A stretch of 64,000 nucleotides of DNA from Epiperipatus broadwayi (Eukaryota; Onychophora; Udeonychophora; Euonychophora; Peripatidae): NCBI GenBank assembly GCA_028023455.1, contig JAQFVV010006215.1, positions 1-64,000 on the forward strand, given 5' to 3'. Positions 10,250 through 22,435 of this stretch are shown piece by piece (position 1 is the stretch's first letter; each line of letters starts with the position of its first letter). A program made the position numbers and the translations under genes. The notes beneath the pieces were generated by a model that saw nothing but the letters and a program-made list of their open reading frames with translations, had not been told where the DNA came from and made no database searches.

Positions 10250-12387
10250 GAATAATAATAGGATATATTTTATCCATGAAAATATTAGAATTAATGTATA
10301 TTGTAATGGATTGGAAAAACCCTTTAAGCTGGTACACCCAGAGCCTTCTCTACTTACGGGTCCTATTACAACTCAGGATTCTAACTCAGTGTAGATATTT
10401 GCCTTTAACTCTTCTCAAGGATGGATTTAAATAGGATGTCAATAATATGACCTCTATATAGATCCTTAATGGCTACTGCTAATAATATATTAAAAATCGG
10501 TATACATATATAATAGCCATTCTGGTGAGTGAAGTATGAATGATGCTTAATAATCTAGAGACCAGAGAAACAAAGATTTTAACTTCAAACCACAAATATT
10601 TATTATGAAATCTGGGTTAAATGTACAATATTTATGAATTAATAAAATATATACATGGATATAATAAAATATTGATTTGTCTTTACTACAATAAAACTAG
10701 CTGTGTGAAATAAAAATTATAAAATTATAGTGCATAATGTACAATAAAATACCAATTAATTTACATATGAAATTATATTACTAGATGTACAATTATCATT
10801 TTGTTTATGTCCTTTAAATGTATCTCAAGGTTAAGTCCATGAATTGCTAATTTGTGTTTTGTATAGTTCATTCATAAACGGTTATTCATGCAAACAAGAA
10901 AATGTATTTATATAAAATTACTTATTAATTAGTTTGATTTTAATATATTAATTGTCTACTAAATGTAAATATTTAAGATCTTACCTTTTGTCTTTAAGTC
11001 ATTGTCCAGTTTAATTTAAGCATTCAATTACGCTAATATTTTATTTACAAACATATATAATATATTTATGTATACCTTGAGTTATGTATTTGTATTTTTC
11101 TCTCCCTATAAAAATCTAAACAAATGGGTTCTTTTTAAAAAAAAATGTTTGCTATAAATGAATAAAAGGGTGAGAAAAATGTATAACTCAACTCTCAGTA
11201 TACATTTAAAAAAAAATACTTAAAGCATAAAATTAAATGAAATTTTGGAATTCCTTAAAAACAATAGCAAGTTAAATTTTCAAGAGTGGCTTCTGTATTC
11301 TTAGCAGATAAGGTCCTTCTTTTATTCATGTATATTAAATCATATTAAACATTCCAAGCATTGACAATTCCCACGATGAAATCGAATTCCTGGGCGTTTG
11401 ATTTTATAGCCATCGCCTTTCTAATTCCATTTCCAGATCATTCCACGCTGATTTAAACATTAAATATACCAATGAATATTATACTCCATCACCTGCCAAT
11501 GACACCAAGGAGTTAGAAAAATTCCCTGACACTTAATTAGCAAAATTGCATCGTTAGATATTATTTACACCCGTATAAATTGTTAAATATAAATCTTTTT
11601 CCAAGGCTTGCGTTATAATATAAAACGAACGCTATTTCTATGCAGTTTTTATTTATATATATAAGATGCAGGATAAAGATTTTACTTTAAAAGTAATAAA
11701 AATTAGTGTTAATAAAGTTCTACTTCATCATTAGTGGACTTTATCTTTTACAAAAAACATTTTATAGTAATTATATTTTTGACAATGATAAATAAATATG
11801 AAGCTCTTAAAATTTATTTGAACTAACAAAAGTTTATCACTTAAACAATGTCTTTTTTCCTTTTTTAAAATATTTTACACTAATAACTAATGAAATTCCA
11901 AATATTAAACAGTTTATTTTTAATATCGAAAGGAAATCATAATAACTAATATAATAACCATTAAAATATTCTTATTCTACAACTTTACTTTCACGTATTC
12001 CATTTGAACAAAAAAAAAAAACCAACCAACAACTAAAAAATTCCCTGTTGCTTAGTTTTTTTTTTGCGTTCCAAAATCAACAAGGGTTTACTCCTTTTTT
12101 TCCCTTTTAAACAAAAGAAACTTGGCCAATAAAATTTAATGTCAGATATTTTCTTTATTATTTTTGTCACATCATGATTTAAAATCTTACACATTCATGT
12201 ATAGATGTGTGTATGTAGATATTTTATTTGACATTTAATAAAAAATAAATTTGTTCATTTCTTCATGAATGTATGGTTATGTTTGTATATATATATGTGT
12301 GTATGTCTCCAAATATCTAAAAAAATTATGTTTTAAAAGTTGGCTGCCTATTTAATCTTTATACCTATTATCCTAAAACATCAGTTA
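10250..12387. other. A/T-rich, no gene; may contain a decayed minus-strand LTR
   Basis: No coding frame stands out. Because a polypurine tract and a TG start lie at 12497-12512 on the minus strand, part of this stretch should be the 3' LTR of that element, but its far end cannot be placed. Slightly more complex sequence is seen at 10320-10420 and 11340-11510. Confidence 0.45.
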
Positions 12388-12388
12388 C

Positions 12389-12471
<83 letters not shown>

Positions 12472-12473
12472 TT
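12388..12473. repeat. (TTA)n microsatellite
   Basis: About 28 uninterrupted TTA/ATT units are present, just inside the inferred minus-strand 3' LTR start. Confidence 0.98.
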
Positions 12474-12497
12474 ATAAGGATTGGGCATCACCTTACA

Positions 12498-12512
12498 TTT
12501 CCCCCACCCTTA
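12498..12512 (-). promoter_or_regulatory. Polypurine tract of the minus-strand gypsy remnant
   Basis: The minus strand reads AAGGGTGGGGGAAA immediately followed by TGTAAGGTGATG. This matches the layout of the purine tract at 5009-5026 and marks the 3' LTR boundary. Confidence 0.6.
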
Positions 12513-13141
12513 AAATGTTAAAATTTAGACCATTGTCAAAATTTTAGCACATAAACAAAGGTTTGGATGGTTATCATGTTGGATAATTTTATTCTTTTTA
12601 CATAAGGAGAGTTCTAATGCTTTCTTACTTATTTTAATTCACTCATTAATATACATTTATTTATTTTTACATATATCTTATGTTTGTTAGATTCTTACCC
12701 TTATCTCTTTCACCCTAACATTGAATTACTGTCATCATTAACATTGTTCCTATTATCTTTACTAGAATTACTGATTATAAGATGGTTGAATATCCTGAAT
12801 TCAGCTGGTTAAGTGTCTCTGTTCCAGAAGGCATGTATTTGGGTTCGTCAGCCTATCCTGCTCCCTGGGAGTCTTATTGGATTTTTATAAGAGCTGAATA
12901 AAATATGGGATACCCACATTGTATGAGTCAATTCCCACATCTCAGTCAATTCTAAGATACCTCAATAAAATGTTTCAACATTAATTTGAGTGCATCCTCA
13001 TCACATCTACCTACTCTAGCCATTTACTCACGAACAATGCTATCTTTCTCATTACAATATACTTGCATATACCCATTTACATTTTATTTTAATAAACTCT
13101 TCTTTTACTTACTTTAATCATGATCATCTGTTTATGAATAA
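12513..13141 (-). other. 3' UTR of the gypsy remnant
   Basis: This lies between the integrase stop and the purine tract. No coding frame or distinct structure is seen. Confidence 0.45.
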
Positions 13142-13660
13142 CTAAGCTTTTGTATTTAGCAGTTCTTCTTGACAACCACTGTATGGCTTTAATATCTGAG
13201 CATTATAACTTCCTTTTATTTCTCCCTCAATATTTAACCAAAATGCATTTGGGCCAGCTTGTTTCACAATAGCATATGGTCCAGCATATTGTTGACAAAA
13301 TTTATGATAAACATTATCCATTGATTTACTTGGGTTATGTGTTCTCACAAAAACCTTGCCTCCAATCTTAAAGTGATGTCTACTTTTCTTCCCTTTATTT
13401 TTACAATTAGATTTATTAATTAATTGTTGGAGAGCCATTTGAATTTTAGTTTCGATGTCATAGTGTTGACATACAATTGGAGGTTGGTATTTTACAAATA
13501 ACAAAGGAATAGGTTGGTTAAAATGTAGTTGGATGGGTGCGAATCCAGTAGATTCATTTGCACCCCAATTTATGTAATTCACTACCCATTTGGTCTGCTT
13601 CATCCACCCCCTATCATCTACATTTTTATAAGATTTAATAGTCAAAAGTAAACTTAACAT
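13142..13660 (-). pseudogene. Gypsy integrase C-terminal region (GPY/F-type module)
   Basis: Integrase joins LTR-element cDNA to host DNA. The 172-residue ORF keeps only its C-terminal third. Residues ~25-60 (KWVVNYINWGANESTGFAPI) match the end of the catalytic core, where gypsy integrases read 'NxSxHxSTGxSP'. Residues ~95-160 form the C-terminal domain: KIGGKVFVRTHNPSK, then YHKFCQQYAGPYAIVKQ with the GPY motif, and finally AQILKPYSG, the usual LKPY ending. No DDE residues are present. The starting Met is only the first in the open frame. It is an isolated remnant and not a working enzyme. Confidence 0.78.
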
Positions 13661-13786
13661 TTTTTTCTTTTATATACATATATACTCACTTAACATTATT
13701 TACAGGGTTCAATCATTAAGAAAGTCCATTTTTATGTTTCTTGTCACAATCATGAAGTCTGTCCCTTAATTTGTGCCTTTCTCTTT

Positions 13787-14779
13787 TTAAGGACTTTCAT
13801 TCACATATTCAATAAATGTGAAGGGACCTTCATAAGTATTGCAAAGCTTATGGAAACTGGGACTTTTCTGTTTCTTTGTAGGGAGTATAGTTGACTCCAG
13901 TATCATATGACAATGGTCTATGACTTGGTCATCTTCCTGATTATGAAGAGACTTGTTGTGCCATAATACACATTTAAGATGAACAAGTGTATCGACTTCA
14001 TTCGTCCTTTCAAAGTTGGCTTCACTAATGGGACAATTTTCTTTTGTGAAAAGCCCTTGAGCATATAGTAGCATTTCTAGGATTTTGGTACTATGTTCGT
14101 GGACCTTGTATTTAGAGCAAACTTTATGTTTTGAACATTGGATGCTCACATTAACTTGTTTTGCTTGATTGTCTAATGTATTCATTCCCATACTCTTCAT
14201 GGGAAGTACTGAATCAGCATCATTCCAAAATGTTTTTGGGATCGCTCCTCCTAACTTAAAATTGGTGGAATGATTTTCTATTATGTCTTCAGATACTTGC
14301 TGAGTCCAAGTAACAGAAAATTCAAATTCAAGAGAAGTTTTCACAGTAGAAGAATACTTAGTACTTCGATTAGATTCAAAAATGAAAACAGGTAAGTCCA
14401 TTATATCATTAATATCATTGCTCATACTATCCATCCTACTATTAATATCATAAGTTTTTGATTCTATCCTATCTATATTTTCCTTTATACACATTATCTT
14501 TGTTTCCAAATTACTATTTATTTTGATCTCCAAATCATCAATATCAGTTTTGGTTGCCACAGCAACCTTCATATCCTCTATCTTAGTGGATTCCTGGGCT
14601 TGGTGAATCTCCTCAATTTTGCTATCAATTTTGATGATAATGCTTTCTTTAAATTCAGTATATCGCTTTTGACACTGCAAGTTCGCTACATTCATCTTTA
14701 TTCTCATCTCTTCTATATCTTGTTTCAATTCCCTATTACTGTTATTCACTTTATTCATCTTTGAAGATAACTGTTCCAT
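13787..14779 (-). CDS. Gag-like coiled-coil ORF with a pol-like tail
   Basis: This 330-residue frame is intact. Residues 1-120 are heptad-rich (MEQLSSKMNKVNNSNRELKQ, then KTDIDDLEIKINSNLETKI), a long predicted coiled coil like the N-terminus of the ORF at 3194-3622. Residues ~130-260 are of mixed composition with several Cys/His (SIQCSKHKVCSKYKVHEHS), not a standard CCHC knuckle. The last ~60 residues (HKLCNTYEGPFTFIEYVNES) resemble an integrase GPY-type segment, as if the interior of a gag-pol frame had been removed. The integrase fragment lies 126 bases downstream on the same strand. It is most likely a rearranged gag, but its exact family is not recognised. Confidence 0.5.
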   Translation of the reverse strand: MEQLSSKMNKVNNSNRELKQDIEEMRIKMNVANLQCQKRYTEFKESIIIKIDSKIEEIHQAQESTKIEDMKVAVATKTDIDDLEIKINSNLETKIMCIKENIDRIESKTYDINSRMDSMSNDINDIMDLPVFIFESNRSTKYSSTVKTSLEFEFSVTWTQQVSEDIIENHSTNFKLGGAIPKTFWNDADSVLPMKSMGMNTLDNQAKQVNVSIQCSKHKVCSKYKVHEHSTKILEMLLYAQGLFTKENCPISEANFERTNEVDTLVHLKCVLWHNKSLHNQEDDQVIDHCHMILESTILPTKKQKSPSFHKLCNTYEGPFTFIEYVNESP

Positions 14780-14869
14780 GTCTTCTTCTTCTATAATTCT
14801 TTTATTGTAGATTCATGGATAAGCATCTACAAAGAGAATTTTGAATTCAGACATTACTTTTATTATAAT

Positions 14870-15300
14870 GATTATGTGGAATTCGAACTCAGACTTTCAC
14901 ACGACCCACATCTCTCAGTGCCATCTTATATTGCTGACCCACCTGATCACACACATGTTGAAAAGATAAATAATCACCAATATACGTATTTTGTGCAAAA
15001 TCAGCACTCATCAGTTGGTCCAGATTACCATCTCCACACATATATACAATCAGTACTCAGCTTTATATTAAGATAACCAATCTTCATACTTTAATGGACA
15101 GGCTTCAAACTACTCCAACCCACAACTCTTCAGCTTTCCAATCTGGACCAACTGATGAGTGCTGGTTTAGTACGAAATACATATATTGGTGATTATTTAT
15201 CTTTTCAACATGTGTGTGATCAGATGGGTCAGCAATATAAGATGGCACTGAGAGGTGTGGGTCAAGTGAAAGTCTGAGTTTGAATCCCGAATCTATTACA
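14870..15300. mobile_element. Fold-back element, family X
   Basis: The left arm (about 14876-15020) reappears inverted at about 15142-15295. The arm core on the plus strand of the right half reads GACCAACTGATGAGTGCTGG, and the outer end reads AAGTCTGAGTTTGAATCCC. Related copies lie at 22345, 36280, 36911, 37540, 47570 and 47880. No transposase is encoded. The arms carry a GGTTCAAATCC-like box reminiscent of a tRNA B box, which may be chance. Confidence 0.75.
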
Positions 15301-17454
15301 TATGTAAATGCAGGAGTTAAGCCTGTACAATATATAACGATTATATAAATTTTATGACTTTATAATATTTTAATATTGTTATAATTTTTGTTTTTTAAGT
15401 TGTTGTATATATATATATACCGTATATATTTTGTTTTTATTTTTTTAAAAAAAAAACTATAATAAGACTCAATTTTTTTAAAAAAAAATTCAGATCTATA
15501 TACATGCTATATACGAAATTGATTAAAAATCAAGAAAAAAAGTTTTTTAGTATAATAACTGTTGCATGTTAGAAAAGTAAGAGGATGCAATTACTAGAAA
15601 TTAAGTAAAACAAAAGAAACATCCATGGGAAAAGATTTTTTTAATTGATAGCATTAATTATAATTTACTAAGATTTTTTTTTTCTCAGTATTAATCACCT
15701 GCCCATGATCAATATACCTTTGTCGAAATAATTAATTGTTTCCTACAAAAATGTTTAGCACATAAATAATTAGTTTTTAATAAGAATACAATTATTCAAC
15801 ACAAGGATGTGTTAATATATTATAAATAAAAACGTTTATCAAATTATTTTAAATATATTATAAATAAAATCGTTTATCAAATTATTTTTGTAATATTTAA
15901 TATATCCATGAAATTTGATTTATTGGCATGTGACCAAGTGAGGGTACATTTTGTTTTACTTTCCCATATTTAAAATATAGTTTAAACTCTAATAATGACC
16001 GGAAGTTTGAGTGTTTTTTATCATGTATGACAAAAACAACTTGAATTTTAATTGTTATTTTGAGGTTTTGTCAAAAAGAATATTAATTAATATTAAATAT
16101 GATTAGATAAAAGTATAATAATTTATAATTAAATAATGAAGCAATAAGAACAGCCTATCTTTAACTATCTATAGAAAGATTAAATAATTCAGTAATTTCT
16201 AGTGGTAATACCTTTAAATATCTGAATTTTGCTTTTATTAATTAGGCTTGGGAATCAAAGATGGCGCTGGAGTAGAAAGTTGTTCTAAGGTAAAGAATTA
16301 AATAATTTGTTGCTATTATAAATAATGAAGTAACATTTTAACATTAGGTCTTTTTTTAAAAAAAAAAAAATCAGTTGCTCAAAAGATCATATGACATTTG
16401 AGAATCAAAGTGGATAGTAATTCTATTCAGATGACATACTGTGTTTTTTTTCTCCTTTTCCTCATATGGGGATTAATCTAGAAACCTTTATTCTTGAATC
16501 TGATTCTATCGCTGCATCGAATCACTTATGGCATAAACATTTTTATATATCCAAACCTTTATATTCATTTTGATATATTTATATTTTATAACAAATTACA
16601 TATTTAAAGAGCGTTACTATGTTTTCTTATTATACACATTATGCATGATAAATTATCCAATCAGAAGATTTTGTTGATTCAAAGCATTTAGTTAAACCAG
16701 ACAATAAAAATATGGATTACTTAGAGATAATGTCATTTTTAACGACATATAGGAATAGTATATAAGACAGATAGAAGTAGCATTTAATAACTCATGTACA
16801 ATTATAAAAGATTATATACTATCATAAATATCAACAGTATGCAGTTACTTATAAAATAATAAATTACTCATAACAAAATTTCCATATGATGTTGAAAAAT
16901 TCAATGTCTACATGGATAGTATATTTTAAATTAAATTAAAATGCATAAAAATATTACTAATTTTTCATGCACTGTTGTCTGGTAATAACATCTTATAATC
17001 AAATGTCAAGGCCTGCATTTTTTTTATATGTTTTAATAGAAGTAATGTGAATTTGTTTAGATTGTAATTTAAAATACATTTGTAAATGTCTACTACTTTC
17101 TATTTTTGGGTTTTTATTATTATTAATATATTTTTAAAATGTTTTGATATAATACTATTTTCCCTCTAAATCTGGAATCCATTAACTAAGTATGGCCAAT
17201 TATAGTTAAATTCTATAAAAAGTTTCATTTATATTCATTCAAAAAAATATTGATCATAAGCTATTTAAAATAAACTGCATAAAAGTCCTTGAATATTAAT
17301 ATTATCTGTGTTTATTACAACTTTCTGTATTCGTTTTCATTTTAAACAAGAATATACAAAAACTCTACGATGAGTTTTAATAATTTTATTAGAGATTCAT
17401 TAGACTTGAGATTGTCTATTTAATATTTCTGCAGTGTAATTTTTTATTATGTTA
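15301..17454. other. A/T-rich, no gene seen
   Basis: No coding or RNA signal is visible. A short direct repeat of TAATATATTATAAATAAAA-type sequence occurs at 15810-15870. The rest is low-complexity A/T DNA. Confidence 0.5.
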
Positions 17455-17590
17455 TTCTCACCCAAGGTAAGGCCTGGATTTTTTATATCCCTCCACAAGG
17501 TGTTAAACCAGTCCCTATCTTGTATGACAGTAGTGTAATGAAAATGACACTACAGGAATATTATTCTTTAGACTATGATGAAAGCATTCA
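17455..17590 (+). repeat. Fragment of repeat family Y
   Basis: It matches part of the array at 19780-20590, including a CCCTCCACAAGGTGTTAAA core and a segment reading TAATGAAAATGACACTAC. Confidence 0.6.
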
Positions 17591-17740
17591 AATTTTTTTT
17601 TAAGTAATAGTCAATTAATATTATTAATTCATGACATTTTTAATCATTTATTTTTAAATAATAATCTTTAAAATGTCTACTTAATAGATGCCATTAATTA
17701 TCTGTTGCATTGAAATTTTTAGCTTTATTATTCCATCAAT

Positions 17741-17861
17741 AATAATAACATGAAAGGCTAAAACCTTCGGCAGAAGCGCCTTAAAATGTTTATGTGATTG
17801 GTTGTCACATAAGCATTTTAAGGCATTTCTGTTGAAAGTTTTAGTCTTTCATGTTATTATT
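17741..17861. repeat. Long hairpin, 57-base arms and 7-base loop
   Basis: Arms 17741-17797 and 17805-17861 are complementary with a few mismatches, around the loop TTGGTTG. The outer end is AATAATAACATGAAAG and its complement. The 10-mer TATTCCATCA flanks the region at 17729-17738 and 17894-17903, so the inserted unit may include ~32 unpaired bases on the right. It is a MITE-like hairpin; its RNA could be a small-RNA precursor. Confidence 0.8.
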
Positions 17862-17893
17862 AGATCATCTGCTAGCACTTAATTAATTTAATA

Positions 17894-18909
17894 TATTCCA
17901 TCAGTAGTAAAATAGAATATTTCAAAACATTTTTTTTCTTAAATGTTGTCTATATTTTATTTTTGCATTATTTATTTGACTACAAATAAATTTTTAACTA
18001 CAATTTCCAAAATTTTTGTCAAAACACTCTTTGATTTAATCACATCCATATTTCCTAAACTGTTTTCCAGAAACCTGATCCTTTATTTAGGATAAAAACC
18101 TATTTTCCTTTTATTATGACTTTTTAACTTGTACAAAGTCCAAATTTAATCTTCTATTGAATGATCTTTTTTGTATTTGAAATATAACATACTATTTTAA
18201 TCTATTATTTTTGAATTTGTTTCTAATAGGACAATTTAACTAATTAATAATTTATCTTTTAATATTATTACCTTTAATTTCTTATTGTGATTTTATTATT
18301 ACTTCATTAATTTTTTTTATAAATACTATCACAGTTAACATTCTTTTAAAATTGTTTTATAAATTCTATCTAGTTCGAAAAGTAAAAACAAACAAACAAT
18401 AAAACTATTTGGCCTAGTTTTTCTTAACTTCCTTCCATTTTTCATCTTTGTGCATGACATATTTCCAAATTCAATTTAATCATCATTTTCAAGTAGCCTT
18501 ATTAAAAATCCAATATTCCCTCATTCATATAATATTCTGTCTTTTAAAAATAATGTTAATAAATATTCTCACTTTTTTAAAGAGGCTGAATTAAATTATT
18601 ATTTTTCATTATTCTAATATTATTTATTATAATTATTATAGTTATTAATAGATTAGCTTTTTATGCTTTTTTTGGTATTTTATTTACTTCTCTTAATGTT
18701 TCAATCACTTTACAGTCTTCTTCAGAGTTTGTATTGTAGTATTTGTTTTTACAAAGTCAGTTACTTTTTAAAGATAAATGAAAATAAATTCTAAAAAAGA
18801 TTGTTATTTAGACAAAATAATAGGAAGATAAAATAATAAAACCTAAAATAATTGCAAAAAAAAAAGAATGAATGTTTTTATTTATGAGTTTTTCATACGT
18901 GTTCTCTCT
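17894..18909. other. A/T-rich, no gene seen
   Basis: This is pyrimidine-rich A/T sequence without a coding frame or structured repeat that I could recognise. Confidence 0.5.
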
Positions 18910-18913
18910 TCAT

Positions 18914-19182
18914 CATCATCATTTCAACCATTATTGATCCACTGCAGGATGAAGGTCTCTCCAAGTTCAATCCATCTCCAATCTCTAGCCTTTTTTCTCC
19001 ACATCATCTCAGCACATTTTCATCTATTCAACTCACATGTGATCTCTTTCTAGATCTTTTACAATCTCTTGGAATCCAGTTTAAGATTTCGACTGTCCAT
19101 CTATTATCTCTTCTAACAATATGTCCAGCCCAACTCCACTTCAATTTTTTAATTATTTCAATGATGTTAATAATACCTGTTT
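18914..19182 (-). mobile_element. 5'-truncated RTE LINE 3' end
   Basis: The minus strand repeats the last ~270 bases of the LINE at 6849-10113: a frame with LKWSWAGHIVRRDNRW, then the CTTGGAGAGACC and CTGCAGTGGAT motifs, ending in an ATGATGATG tail. The 13-mer GTTCTCTCTTCAT occurs on both sides (18901-18913 and 19183-19195), as expected for target-primed insertion of a truncated copy. Confidence 0.92.
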
Positions 19183-19195
19183 GTTCTCTCTTCAT

Positions 19196-19779
19196 TTTTA
19201 CTAGATATATATTTATGCTCTTACATATATTTTGATTGGTGTCATTTGCTAAATCTGAAATCAGGAAAAGAATTTAAAATTAATATAATGCTAATGTTTT
19301 TTGTTAAAATTCATATTTATAAAATGAAAACTTTTAATTCTCAAAAAAGTAAACTAAAAATAGGCAAAAATAAAAATTATTATCTGCAATTAGAAATTAA
19401 AACGTGAATTGCTTTTGATGTAGTAGATTTGTTGCAATTTATAAAATAGAAAGTTTAATTAGTAAATTAAATGCCTTACAATTTTTATTGTTTTTGATTA
19501 ATTATTAACTTTAGATAATGTAAAAAAATATAATATAAAGTACACATTTGAAGCAATAAATCTTTTGTTATAAAAGGGTTAAAAATTACTTTTTAAAAGT
19601 TTGACAATTATTGAAATTTGAATAATTATGTAACTTTATTATAGTATTTATAGTAGGTTAAATGTTTAATTTATATGTTATAAAAAATAAAATTATCGAA
19701 TGGTCGGTTATCAGGGGTTCATAGAAAGTTTGAGTTTTGAAATGACTAAAAAAAGTTATGATTCGTTAATGAAAAATAT
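19196..19779. other. A/T-rich, no gene seen
   Basis: No coding frame, RNA gene or clear repeat is visible. Confidence 0.5.
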
Positions 19780-20590
19780 ATCTGTAGTGTAATTTTCTCT
19801 ACACCACTCTAAAACCACACTGCAGACATATTACTTATTTTGGATAATCTCTAGTCTAATAAAGGAGTAATAAAAATTATTAATATACTTTCATTAAGTG
19901 ATTTGTGTCAAAGTTGTGAGGGGAGCACAACTAATACTTATCAAATAAATTTAGTAATTTGCTATCTACATATATATTGAACAACGAGTCCTGGTTCATC
20001 ACAAAATATGCGCCTTGGGAATTATAGATCTTTTTCATGTCTTTCATCAAATGTTTGTGATTACATCCCTCTACAAGGTTTTAAATACAGATAGATATCA
20101 GTCCCTACCTTGTGTGAGAGTAGTATAATGAAAATTACACTACAGAAGTATTATTCATTAAGTGGATAATATCTAGTTAAATGAATGACTAATAAAAATT
20201 ATTAAATATAATTTCATCAAATGATTTGTGTCAAAGTTATGAAGGCAGTAAGTTTTCTACTTATGAATTAAACTGAAGTAATTCCCCACCTATATATACT
20301 GAACAACAATAAACATATGTGTATGAGATTGTGATCTGGGCCAATTGATGGTTGGTTCAGCACAAAATGTGCATCTTGGGAATCATAGATCTTTTTCACA
20401 TGTCTTTGGTCATGTTTGTGATTACATCCTTCCACAAAGTGTTAAATGTGGATAGAAACCAGTCCTCATCTTGTGTGAAAGTGGTATAATGAAAATTACA
20501 CTATCGAAATATATATATATTCATTATTGGATTATGTCTAATTTAATGAATGACTAATAAAAATTATTAACATGATTCATTCATCTTGAA
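19780..20590 (+). repeat. Tandem array of repeat family Y, period ~355 bp
   Basis: About 2.2 units are present. Anchors such as GGTTCA(T/G)CACAAAAT followed by GCCTTGGGAAT or GCATCTTGGGAAT recur at about 19990 and 20350, and ATGAAAATTACACTA at about 20125 and 20485. Part of the unit (CCAATTGATGGTTGGTTCAGCACAAAAT) is a diverged form of the family X core. Confidence 0.7.
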
Positions 20591-21089
20591 TGTCAGATTA
20601 GCCATTTTGCTATGGCACTAACAGTGTTTACTATCCACTGATTACCTAAACTCACACTAGATGGCTTCAGAGTAGAGTAAACTGAGTGACATATTGCTTC
20701 TAGAAACATATGTTTAATATAGACAAATAAAGTTATGTGGCTTTTTGCTAGACCAATTTATATGTATTGTAATGCTAATTTATAAGCTCAGTTGCTCAGT
20801 AAGTTGTTACATTTTCATTTACCATTGTCAAACTTCCTCTACTCACAACTTTCACACCATCCATTTCAGACAAATACACTAATGATTACTACTAATCATT
20901 TTCGAAACTAGAGATTATCTCTAGCACAGATATAACTTTAAACCTCAGTTAAAGATTAATATATATGATTTTTTTTAAATTTACACACATGGAGTTATTC
21001 ACCTTTCTCTGTCCCGTATGTAATATCTTTATAGATATAATAGACATCTCCATACTTCCCCATTCTTTTTAAATACATATAAATAAAGA

Positions 21090-21180
21090 TATAATAAAAG
21101 ACAAATGACCCCCAAGATGCATTTCGTGCTGAACCAGCACTCATCAGTTGGCCCAGGTCACAATCTCTCATATACATCTT
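21090..21180 (-). repeat. Inverted fragment of the X/Y repeat core
   Basis: Read on the minus strand it has GGGCCAACTGATGAGTGCTGG, then TTCAGCACGAAATGCATCTT. It is closest to the family Y unit but lies in the opposite orientation to the array at 19780-20590, so the locus may once have been a fold-back. Confidence 0.6.
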
Positions 21181-22344
21181 TGCTTGAGAAAGAAAATGAA
21201 GTACTATTGATATTCCTTTTTTTTTTCTTTTCTTAAAACCTTATATGCATTGTTATATTAACAAATATAATTAATAACGTTTTTTATTTATTCTTTATTC
21301 AATTAAAACATATTGTTTCTACTAATCTTTTTTTTTTCTTATAATGTCAGCTGCCCAGTAGTCTTCATCTGAACTACAAAATATTTAAAAACATATGATT
21401 ACATAAAATATTTTTGAGAATTTTTATTAGTTGGTTCTAGTATAATTAATTGGACTATATGTAAAATTTAACAATTCAGTTTGACATTATTTTCAATTAA
21501 TTTATTTAAAAATTATTGTAACACTTTCACAATCTTGTAAATATATTCAATTTATTTTTAGTACTTGTTATATGATATAATAACCACCTCCTTATACAGT
21601 TTTATATATTGAATGTTTTTTTAAAGTATCTATCTTTTCATTTCTTTTTGTAGATTATCCAAAATTATTAATGAACCCTGGACACTTCTAGTCATATTTT
21701 CATTACCAATTCTCTCCTTTTTTCTCTTATATTCATTTCATTTTTTTTCTTTATATGAAGTAACTTTTACAAATTGTTATTGTGTTACAATAATTTTATA
21801 TATATTAATCATTTAATTAAGGCAGATAGAGTTAATCTATCCATATAAATAAATTCTTAATTTAAAATGTTTGTAAATCCTTTGACTGTAGAAAAAGCAA
21901 TTTATTTATTTATTTTTGACATTGTAAATTATGAAAACTATATTACAATTATTAATTGAAACAATCTTGGTTTAAATCTATACCTATCACAAGAAAAATG
22001 TATACTTTTTTAATGGAAGGTTCACCAGAGACTTATTTTAACCTAAAGCCCTGATAAAAACTAGAATTACATGTTTACACCTATAGTTAATTTAATTTTA
22101 ATGTAGTTGTCTTTCTTCAGGATTCAAATCTAGGCTAGGTAAAATCACAACATTTTTTCAGGTAGCTGGTTCATAGCCAAGTCAGTTTATCATCCAATAT
22201 TGGTTGGTAAATCAAGGATAAACCAATGCTGAAAAATAGCCTAAAATCTCATCATTTCTTAGTTGGGAAACTTTGCCTTTCACTGTTTCTTTATAAGGAA
22301 TACTGGAAAGGTATCTGTAGTGGGCTATTTAAATATTGTTTTTA
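21181..22344. other. A/T-rich, no gene seen
   Basis: No coding frame is convincing. A stretch at 22110-22320 is somewhat more complex but matches nothing I recognise. Confidence 0.45.
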
Positions 22345-22435
22345 TTGTTATTATTTAAATGCAGGTATACTTTATATCACTGGAGTTTAGATGTAATTAT
22401 AGAAGATTTGAACCCAGACTTTCAAGCTGCCTTCA
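22345..22435 (-). repeat. End fragment of repeat family X
   Basis: It contains GCAGGTATACTTTATATCAC and GATTTGAACCCAGACTTTC, which match the left end of the family X fold-back at 47577-47645. No partner arm is found nearby. Confidence 0.6.

Larger units (their letters stand above)
12497..14779 (-). mobile_element. Deleted gypsy-type LTR retrotransposon remnant
   Basis: In minus-strand order there is a gag-like coiled-coil ORF (14779-13787), an integrase C-terminal ORF (13660-13142), a ~630-base 3' UTR and a polypurine tract that abuts TGTAAGGTGATGCCC, a plausible LTR start (12497). Protease, RT, RNase H and the integrase core are missing, so the interior has been deleted or spliced out. The 5' LTR is not recognisable; a fold-back element lies upstream from 14870. 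Confidence 0.7.

Noticed and set aside
14876-15076. 66-codon frame in the family X left arm (also 47572-47817)
   Set aside because: Similar open frames in two copies come from the shared repeat arm; the peptide is not conserved as protein and other copies are broken.
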